Shown: positions 1-4,913 of the stretch, in pieces
Layout: each line of letters begins with the position of its first letter
Numbering within the stretch: position 1 is the stretch's first letter
Origin: PSLL01 sp050259195
Lineage (GTDB): Bacteria; Desulfobacterota_D; UBA1144; Nemesobacterales; CSP1-2
Assembly (NCBI GenBank): GCA_050259195.1
Contig: JBLNAE010000276.1
Coordinates: 1 to 9,553 of the forward strand
DNA: 9,553 nt
Reading direction: 5' to 3'
The notes under the pieces: generated by a model
What the model was told of the DNA's origin: nothing
Databases searched by the model: none
The model's input: the letters and a program-made list of their open reading frames with translations, nothing else
Position numbers and translations under genes: made by a program

Positions 1-1
1 G

Positions 2-223
2 GTTCCCATACACTTCAACGAGATCTTAGACCCGAAAACAGGAAGAACAAGAATCCGTCTCGTAGATATTGATACAGAATCCTATGAGGTTGCAGAAGAG
101 TACATGATAAAACTCAAGAAAAGTGATTTTGAAGATCCGGAGCAGTTAGAGAAACTCGCCCGCGCCGCACATATGATGCCCGAAGAGTTTGTAAGCTATT
201 TTTCCAAAGCGGTGAGAAGATAA
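2..223 (+). CDS. 6-phosphofructokinase, C-terminal fragment (5' end outside window)
   Basis: An open frame runs from the window edge to a TAA at 221-223, giving 73 residues. The wording matches what I remember of the C-terminus of one bacterial phosphofructokinase group: a stretch beginning VPIHFNEILDPKTGRTRIR, then VDIDTESYEVAEEYMIKLKK, then a helix LARAAHMMPEEF. In that group this is the tail after the catalytic core, ending in an 'ES-YE-A--YMI-L' segment and an 'A-MSPEEF' helix. The enzyme phosphorylates fructose 6-phosphate in glycolysis in the cytoplasm; whether this one uses ATP or pyrophosphate cannot be judged because the active site lies outside the window. It converges on the fusion gene with only nine bases between stop codons, and I see no hairpin terminator in the gap. 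The identification rests on recalled tail similarity alone. Confidence 0.6.
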   Translation, partial: VPIHFNEILDPKTGRTRIRLVDIDTESYEVAEEYMIKLKKSDFEDPEQLEKLARAAHMMPEEFVSYFSKAVRR

Positions 224-232
224 TCCCTATTT

Positions 233-2527
233 TTATGTCTGTCTTTCCCCTTCCGTATCTTTTTCTTTCTCCAGTATCCTTTTAGCGATTCTGTAGCCTT
301 CCTTTTTGTGCTCTTCAATGGATTTGCGCGAAAAATCATAGTCCTTCGATGCAGGCTCGCCCTCCTCTCCTTCATATATGATCCGCGTAATGGAAATCGG
401 AGGCGCGTCTCCCATAGTCCGAATGTAAAGCGGCCTGTGCTCGATTTGCCCAACTACCCACGGCTCAAGGTAGCCCATTAGCTCTTCAACCAGCCGTTTA
501 TAATTATCAATAAGCTCTTTTGTGCGGATATTTTCATTAATTTTCTCCGAATAAAAAATTTCATCCCTCCGCGCAAGTACCTCCATCATATTCCGGGGAA
601 GAGGCTTATGGGCCGGATAGAGATCTATAATATAGACCTTCTTGCCTGCCGATCCCAGTAGCTCAATGACCTGATCAAGCGGCGAGTTGCTTACAATTCC
701 GCCATCCCAGTAGTGCCTCCCGCCAATTGTCGTCCAGGGAAACCCCGGAGGGAGACTTCCGCTAGCAAGGATGTGGTCCGGCGTAATGTCGTCGGTATAG
801 CTATCAAATGTTTTAAGCTCCGATGTTTCTACATTCACCGCGCTTACAAGCAGGCGAATCGGACTATCTTTTAATCCCTCAAAATCTACATATTTGTGAA
901 GAAGGTCTTTTACAGGGGAAGGGTCATAAAAACTCGTCCAGTTCACGGGTAAATTGCCAGGATACGAAATAGGCATAAACCATCTGGGACGAAAAAACTT
1001 GGGATTGCCAAAGGCAAGAATGTACCAGGATGAAAGGAGATGCCTCATATCTTCGTTGGAGGCATCCGGCGTGTTTATGGCAAGCTCATTCCAGAAAGCC
1101 TCAAGTGCCGCCGCAGCGCTCTTTGGATTACCGGCGATGATTGCCGCATTAAACGCCCCAATAGAGACACCCGCAACAATATCGGGATAAATTTTTTTCT
1201 TCTCCATCGCCTTTATAACCCCGCATTCAAACGCCCCCAGCGCACCTCCCCCTTGTAGAACGAGCACGGTCTGAACCGCCATTTTTTCAAGTGGGAATGT
1301 TTTGTCGGGCAGTTTCTCTTTTATGCTACTTAAACTGACATGGTTTAGTATGAGCGATTCCGCCGCTTTGGCTTCAGCTGGACTAAGCTCAAGAGAAAAG
1401 ATCGCTCGAAGCACTCCATCCTTCAGGTAAAGAAGGGAAAAAGATTCGTCTTCCGTTGAGCCTCTAATAATTCTCTCGTCAGCATCCGCCGTGCATCCGA
1501 AAAAATTAAAAGAAATATTAAACACATCAGAGAAGAAATACGAAACGGCGCGGTAGGACTGCCTCCGATCCAGCATGTTCCTTGCGGCAATCTGTCCCTG
1601 CTTTATTGCGTTATCCCAGTGCTCTATTCGCCTGTGCCTTCTAAAGGTCGGATCAAAGAAATTGGCGACATCCCCCGCAGCATATATGTCCGGCTTATTC
1701 GTCTGCATGTACTGGTTTACGAGAATACCATCGTCTAATTTAATCCCGCTTCCACAAAGAAAATCTATATCAGGAGTAACGCCCACGCCAATTGCAACAA
1801 TGTCACATGGGAAGGTTTTCCCCGTGCTTGTGACAACACTTTTAACCCGTGGTGAGCCTGTCGAATCCGCACGGCCTTTTCCCTGAAACTCCTTTATCGT
1901 CTCTCCAAGAACCATCTCGACACCGTGAGATTTGTAATATTCAATGAAAAACTCGGAGATTTCAGGAGAATCCAATTTATCGAATATAAGGTTTTCTTGT
2001 GTGATAATCGTTGTCTGAATGCCGCTCTTAACGAACGAAGAGGCAAGCTCCATTCCGATAAAACTCGCGCCGACAACAACAGCCCTTTTCGTCTCCGACA
2101 TTGCCTCCTTCAAGGCTTCAGCGTCGGCAATGGTGCGAAGATAGTAGATACCCGATAAATCCGCTCCGGGAACATCGAGTCTCTTTAAACTACATCCTGT
2201 GGCAATAAGGAGTTTCTCATACTGAAATTCTCCGGCATGATCGGTTTCGACTATTTTACTTTCAGGATGAACTGCCAGAGCCTTTGTGTCGAGTATTACG
2301 TCAATCTTCTGCTCCTCATAGTAGCCTTCTTCGAGAACAAATATACTCTCCTTTTTTTGACTTCCAAGAAGGAGCCCTTTGGAAAGAGGCGGACGGTGAT
2401 AGGGAAGGGAATTTTCCGCAGATATAATAATGATTTTGCCTTTAGCTCCCTCTTCTCTCAGCGTTTCGGCAGCGGTTGCGCTCGCAAGCCCGCCGCCAAT
2501 AAGTAGAAAATCAACACTTTTTGCCAT
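233..2527 (-). CDS. Fusion: FAD-dependent NAD(P)H reductase + patatin-like (DUF3734-type) lipase
   Basis: The product is 764 residues with two complete enzymes in one frame. Residues 1 to about 410 are a pyridine nucleotide-disulfide family reductase of the ferredoxin/rubredoxin-reductase or AIF-like type. It has the FAD motif GGGLAS at 11-16, RPPLSK at 45-50, ATG at 109-111, the NAD(P)H motif VVGASFIGME at 151-160, the second FAD motif YAAGD with D286, and a C-terminal Reductase_C-like domain at about 325-412. Residues 417 to about 755 are a patatin-like phospholipase: oxyanion loop GGGALG at 426-431, nucleophile S455 in GVSIG, catalytic D608 in DGG, and a tail with KDYDFSRKSIEEH typical of DUF3734 patatins. 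By family, the first half passes electrons from NAD(P)H to a small redox protein and the second hydrolyses lipid acyl esters. No signal peptide or membrane segment is visible. The ATG at 2527 follows a strong ribosome site. An internal ATG (M416, 1282-1280) sits exactly at the domain junction, but no clear Shine-Dalgarno precedes it. Confidence 0.88.
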   Translation of the reverse strand: MAKSVDFLLIGGGLASATAAETLREEGAKGKIIIISAENSLPYHRPPLSKGLLLGSQKKESIFVLEEGYYEEQKIDVILDTKALAVHPESKIVETDHAGEFQYEKLLIATGCSLKRLDVPGADLSGIYYLRTIADAEALKEAMSETKRAVVVGASFIGMELASSFVKSGIQTTIITQENLIFDKLDSPEISEFFIEYYKSHGVEMVLGETIKEFQGKGRADSTGSPRVKSVVTSTGKTFPCDIVAIGVGVTPDIDFLCGSGIKLDDGILVNQYMQTNKPDIYAAGDVANFFDPTFRRHRRIEHWDNAIKQGQIAARNMLDRRQSYRAVSYFFSDVFNISFNFFGCTADADERIIRGSTEDESFSLLYLKDGVLRAIFSLELSPAEAKAAESLILNHVSLSSIKEKLPDKTFPLEKMAVQTVLVLQGGGALGAFECGVIKAMEKKKIYPDIVAGVSIGAFNAAIIAGNPKSAAAALEAFWNELAINTPDASNEDMRHLLSSWYILAFGNPKFFRPRWFMPISYPGNLPVNWTSFYDPSPVKDLLHKYVDFEGLKDSPIRLLVSAVNVETSELKTFDSYTDDITPDHILASGSLPPGFPWTTIGGRHYWDGGIVSNSPLDQVIELLGSAGKKVYIIDLYPAHKPLPRNMMEVLARRDEIFYSEKINENIRTKELIDNYKRLVEELMGYLEPWVVGQIEHRPLYIRTMGDAPPISITRIIYEGEEGEPASKDYDFSRKSIEEHKKEGYRIAKRILEKEKDTEGERQT

Positions 2528-2531
2528 TATC

Positions 2532-2540
2532 CCTTCCTCC
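2532..2540 (-). promoter_or_regulatory. Ribosome binding site of the reductase-patatin gene
   Basis: The minus strand reads GGAGGAAGG with eight bases between GGAGG and the ATG at 2527. It is the strongest Shine-Dalgarno match in the window and fixes the start just before the FAD-binding strand. It lies between the restored stop of the SnoaL-like gene (2560) and the fusion start. In the frameshifted reading of that upstream gene, translation would run over this site and past the ATG. Confidence 0.75.
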
Positions 2541-2559
2541 GCTTAACCCTTTTATTCTT

Positions 2560-2933
2560 TTAATCGGCGCCAAACGGATGATCAATGACGAAAAGCCAAC
2601 TTCCATCGGGCTGGCGCCGGATGACTTCTGTGCTGTTACGTTCATCTCGATGGACTTGCCATCGGGTCCAGTGCCAACAAGATGCCACTTTCCACGCATC
2701 AGCGCTGTGTCTTTGGCTTGGATGATATACTGTGTTTCCACACTTATTCTCCCCTTAAGCGCAAGAAAGCCTTGCAAGGCCTCTCGTACAGCACTGATGC
2801 CCTTTACTACCTGCCCGGGTTGTGGAACAAGTGTCGCTTCAGGCTCATACAGGGCAATTATGGATTCCACGTCCTCAGAATTAAATGCAGCGGCGAAAAG
2901 CCGATGAGCGTCTTCCGGTTTATTTATAGCCAT
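2560..2933 (-). pseudogene. SnoaL/DUF4440 (NTF2-fold) small protein, frameshifted near its C-terminus
   Basis: The gene starts at the ATG at 2933 (MAINKPEDAHRLF), after a good ribosome site. A longer frame back to 2996 adds a basic, cysteine-containing leader that does not look like this family. Residues 1 to about 97 have the look of a DUF4440/SnoaL-like protein: FNSEDVESIIALYEPEA, then LVPQPGQVVKG, ALKGRISVETQY, and GKWHLVGTGPDGK. After EMN the frame drifts into unrelated sequence and stops only at 2511. Shifting the frame at 2638-2642 recovers the family's ending, NSTEVIRRQPDG then SWLFVIDHPFGAD, with a stop at 2560-2562. Adding one base (a GGT glycine codon instead of GT) would give an intact 124-residue protein. 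NTF2-fold proteins of this group are small cytoplasmic proteins with a deep pocket; substrates are mostly unknown. Either the gene is damaged or the assembly has a one-base error. Confidence 0.8.
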
Positions 2934-2940
2934 TATTTTT

Positions 2941-2946
2941 CTCCTT
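2941..2946 (-). promoter_or_regulatory. Ribosome binding site of the SnoaL-like gene
   Basis: The minus strand reads AAGGAG with seven bases before the ATG at 2933. This selects the 2933 start over the upstream in-frame start at 2996 and makes the protein begin just before its first family-like helix. Confidence 0.7.
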
Positions 2947-2998
2947 TTTGGATTAAATAGATGTTTGAACAAATAGCACCAACGATAATGCCACATAC

Positions 2999-3023
2999 AC
3001 TTTACGTCTTTCAGCCGTAAAGT
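2999..3023. repeat. Inverted repeat overlapping the aroK stop codon
   Basis: Perfect 8-base arms, ACTTTACG at 2999-3006 and CGTAAAGT at 3016-3023, are separated by nine bases. The loop contains the aroK stop codon (3011-3013), so the upstream arm in transcription encodes the last residues of aroK. No run of T follows on the minus strand, so it is not a canonical intrinsic terminator. It could be an mRNA 3'-end hairpin or a weak attenuator between aroK and the SnoaL-like gene. Confidence 0.55.
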
Positions 3024-3532
3024 TCTCTTATTATCTTTTCCGCTACGTCTGCAGGAGAAAGATTCTCGGTATTAACTATTAAATTGGCTCTTTCATATAG
3101 GGGAACTCTTTTGGAAAGAAGTTCCTGCAACCTCTCAAACGGATTTTCCACCTGAAGGAGCGGACGTGACGTGCTGCTCTTTACACGGCTCCATAGAACC
3201 TCGTCAGAGGCTCTAAGATAAATCGTAATCCCGTCATTTTTCATCGCTTCCCAGTTCCCCTCTTTTAAAACCACACCCCCTCCCGTTGCAACCACCTGAT
3301 TCTTCGCCCGGGCTACAGACCAGAGGGCTTTTGACTCCTCATTTCTAAAAAAATCCTCCCCGAACCTTGAGAATATCTCTGGAATTGCCATTCCGATTTC
3401 CTCCTTGATCACTTCATCCAGGTCTCTAAAGTCCAGTCCGAGTTTTCTGGCAAGTACCCTTCCCACACTCGTCTTTCCCGCACCCATAAAGCCTATAAGG
3501 AAGATGTTTTTCAGGTTTTTGTTTTTAATCAC
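3011..3532 (-). CDS. aroK: Shikimate kinase
   Basis: The product is 173 residues, normal for the family. It transfers phosphate from ATP to the 3-hydroxyl of shikimate in the cytoplasm, the fifth step of the chorismate pathway. The P-loop is GFMGAGKTS at 14-22 (K20). The shikimate/Mg site shows RDLDE with D37 and D39, R63 in FFRNEE, and the GGG at 84-86. The lid holds SRPLL with R123, and the helix RVPLYERA supplies R142 and R148. The start is the GTG at 3532-3530; the next ATG lies inside the P-loop and would destroy the enzyme. No good Shine-Dalgarno precedes the GTG. The riboflavin synthase stop (3536-3538) is only three bases upstream, so translation is probably coupled to it. aroB, often a neighbour of aroK, is not present here. 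Confidence 0.95.
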   Translation of the reverse strand: MIKNKNLKNIFLIGFMGAGKTSVGRVLARKLGLDFRDLDEVIKEEIGMAIPEIFSRFGEDFFRNEESKALWSVARAKNQVVATGGGVVLKEGNWEAMKNDGITIYLRASDEVLWSRVKSSTSRPLLQVENPFERLQELLSKRVPLYERANLIVNTENLSPADVAEKIIRELYG

Positions 3533-3535
3533 AAT

Positions 3536-4138
3536 CTATTTACTATTTTTATTCTTCACAAATTTCTCCAGGTACTTTCCTATTATGTCGCACTCTATGT
3601 TTACCGAATCCCTCGGCTTCATTTTGCCGAATATCGTGGCTTCCTGCGTGTAGGGAATTATATTAACTGAAAACCTGTCTCCGTTTACAGCGTTTACGGT
3701 AAGGCTCACTCCGTCTATCGCTATCGAACCCTTTTCTACGACATATGTGGAAAGCCCTTTCGGGAGAGAAAACCAGATTTCAATTGATTTACCCCGCTTC
3801 TGCATAGAGCCCACCTTTCCTACTCCATCTACATGGCCGTTTACGATATGACCGCCCAGTCTATCGTTTAATCTTAGAGATCGCTCCAGGTTTACCTTAC
3901 TTCCTATCTTTAGTTTTGAAAGATTTGTCCTTTTCAGAGTTTCGTGAGAGGCTTCTATGGTGAATGCGCCGTCTCCAATGGAGATCACCGTAAGACAGAT
4001 TCCGTTTATTGAGATGCTGTCCCCGAGTTTAATTTCTTTTACTTCTATATTTTTCGTTTTAATCGTAAAGAGAACCTCTTTCGTCCCAGGCTTTATTTCC
4101 TTAACCGTTCCTATATCTTCAACTATTCCCGTAAACAT
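3536..4138 (-). CDS. ribE: Riboflavin synthase alpha chain
   Basis: This 200-residue protein starts with the family's near-invariant MFTGIVE. It converts two 6,7-dimethyl-8-ribityllumazine molecules into riboflavin plus the pyrimidinedione, the last step of riboflavin synthesis. Two homologous lumazine-binding barrels are visible, roughly 1-97 and 98-190: NGICLTV (45-51) in the first corresponds to DGVSLTV (142-148) in the second. The loop GGHIVNGHVDG at 95-105 lies at the domain junction, and C48 sits where the family has a conserved cysteine. The C-terminal helix ends in a lysine-rich tail (KFVKNKNSK). The ATG at 4138 has only a weak AAGG upstream. No FMN riboswitch is recognisable in the 150-base leader, and other rib genes are absent from the window. 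It is probably co-transcribed with aroK. Some organisms call this gene ribC or ribB. Confidence 0.96.
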   Translation of the reverse strand: MFTGIVEDIGTVKEIKPGTKEVLFTIKTKNIEVKEIKLGDSISINGICLTVISIGDGAFTIEASHETLKRTNLSKLKIGSKVNLERSLRLNDRLGGHIVNGHVDGVGKVGSMQKRGKSIEIWFSLPKGLSTYVVEKGSIAIDGVSLTVNAVNGDRFSVNIIPYTQEATIFGKMKPRDSVNIECDIIGKYLEKFVKNKNSK

Positions 4139-4165
4139 ATCTACTTAACCTTGTAATTAATTAGC

Positions 4166-4298
4166 CACGAATGAGCACGAATATATACGAACAGAAGAAT
4201 ACAGGATATAGTAGGCAGAATACAGGGAAAAACCTCAAGCCCCTCTATTCTATGTTCTGTATACTGTATTCTGCTTACTTCATTCAGGTCAATTCGTG
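4166..4298. repeat. Nested inverted-repeat element between lspA and ribE, with about 10-base tandem units
   Basis: The left side has imperfect 10-base units: cacgaatgag, cacgaatata, tacgaacaga (from 4166). Next come two copies of agaatacagg-like sequence (4196 and 4217). The core inverted repeat pairs gtaggcagaatacag (4211-4225) with ctgtattctgcttac (4264-4278), matching at 14 of 15 positions across a 38-base loop. The outer edges also pair: cacgaat at 4166 and 4176 against attcgtg at 4292-4298. The right edge overlaps the last codons and stop of lspA. It has the appearance of a dispersed intergenic repeat unit. Copy number elsewhere cannot be seen from this window. Confidence 0.6.
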
Positions 4299-4789
4299 AC
4301 TGATCTGCTACCCCTCTTCAAGAAAAGGGCTTCAAACAAGATTAATATAACCCCGATTGTAATCGCCGCATCGGCCACATTAAAAGGAAACCAGTGATAC
4401 TTAGAATCTCCAAGCAGGTGAAAATCAATAAAATCCGTAACGTATCCAAGCCTGAATCTGTCAATCGAATTCCCAATAGCCCCACCCAGAATAAGGGAAA
4501 GGGAGAAAATAAGAATCCTGTCGTTGCCTTCCGCTTTTTTTAGAAAAAGAAATATCGCTGTAAAAGCCACAACCAGTATGAACACAAAAAGGGGCATACG
4601 CATACTTTCGGAGAGGTTATTTAGCATACCGAAGGCCGCTCCCGGATTTCTCAGATGCGTTATATCGAGAAAAGGAAGCACCGGGATTCTCTCGAAAAGC
4701 GCAAGATTTGAGCGGATTAGTATCTTCGTTATCTGGTCGGCAACTATAACAAAAAGAGAAACGCAAACGGCTATCTTGTATTTATTCAT
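4289..4789 (-). CDS. lspA: Lipoprotein signal peptidase (signal peptidase II)
   Basis: The product is 166 residues, typical length. It is an inner-membrane aspartic protease that cuts the signal peptide from prolipoproteins after diacylglyceryl addition to the lipobox cysteine. Four hydrophobic segments are visible at about 5-23, 66-83, 92-107 and 139-157. Family motifs are present: DQITK at 18-22, RNPGAAFG at 47-54, GGAIGNSIDR at 102-111, then GYVTDFIDF with probable catalytic D119, and FNVAD with probable catalytic D140. The ATG at 4789 has no clear Shine-Dalgarno. A good promoter places the transcript start only about eight bases upstream, so initiation may be nearly leaderless. The last residues (SVTN) and stop codon lie in the repeat element that follows, suggesting that the original 3' end was replaced. 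Confidence 0.95.
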   Translation of the reverse strand: MNKYKIAVCVSLFVIVADQITKILIRSNLALFERIPVLPFLDITHLRNPGAAFGMLNNLSESMRMPLFVFILVVAFTAIFLFLKKAEGNDRILIFSLSLILGGAIGNSIDRFRLGYVTDFIDFHLLGDSKYHWFPFNVADAAITIGVILILFEALFLKRGSRSVTN

Positions 4790-4803
4790 TTTTATGAGCT
4801 AAG

Positions 4804-4831
4804 AGTATATCGGATACACCAACTAGTTCAA
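4804..4831 (-). promoter_or_regulatory. Sigma-70-like promoter for lspA
   Basis: On the minus strand a TTGAAC -35 box (4831-4826) and a TATACT -10 box (4809-4804) are separated by 16 bases. The predicted start point is near 4797, giving an 8-base leader before the lspA ATG. It suggests that lspA, and perhaps ribE-aroK downstream, are transcribed independently of the membrane peptidase gene. Confidence 0.6.
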
Positions 4832-4851
4832 CCCGTCCAGGAGCACAGTAT

Positions 4852-4866
4852 GATTTTTGAAAAATC
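4852..4866. repeat. 15-base palindrome upstream of the lspA promoter
   Basis: Perfect 7-base arms, GATTTTT and AAAAATC, flank a single central base, and GATC follows directly. It lies about 20 bases upstream of the lspA -35 box, a position suited to a regulator site or UP-like A/T tract. It could also arise by chance in A/T-rich sequence. Confidence 0.35.
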
Positions 4867-4884
4867 GATCGTATATTTGGAAAT

Positions 4885-4913
4885 TGTAGGGGCACGGCAT
4901 GCCTGCCCCTACA
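4885..4913. repeat. 29-base palindromic repeat containing the stop codon of the membrane peptidase gene
   Basis: Perfect 10-base arms, TGTAGGGGCA (4885-4894) and TGCCCCTACA (4904-4913), flank the core CGGCATGCC. The form closely resembles GTAGGGGC...GCCCCTAC palindromes that I know as frequently dispersed intergenic elements in several bacterial phyla. On the plus strand it is followed by TCTTTTT, which gives it the shape of an intrinsic terminator in that direction, although no plus-strand gene runs into it. On the minus strand the hairpin is followed by ATTTCC, a poor terminator tail. The CTA at 4909-4911, the stop of the minus-strand gene, is inside the right arm. Confidence 0.7.

Noticed and set aside
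223..235. Bidirectional terminator between the convergent phosphofructokinase and fusion genes
   Set aside because: The gap is nine bases, with a short T-run but no stem-loop on either strand.
196..453. An 85-residue arginine/lysine-rich minus-strand frame, also 1894-2079, 6056-6328 and similar
   Set aside because: These overlap well-supported genes in other frames, show no family features and lack convincing ribosome sites.
2511..2996. A 161-residue protein using the full longest frame
   Set aside because: The first 21 residues lack family features and precede a good ribosome site for the ATG at 2933, and the last residues replace a conserved ending that is readable in another frame.
4139..4288. 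FMN riboswitch upstream of riboflavin synthase
   Set aside because: None of the conserved FMN-aptamer blocks is present; the leader is occupied by the repeat element.
4166..4298. CRISPR array
   Set aside because: Units are about ten bases, imperfect and partly inverted, with no spacer-length unique segments between identical repeats.
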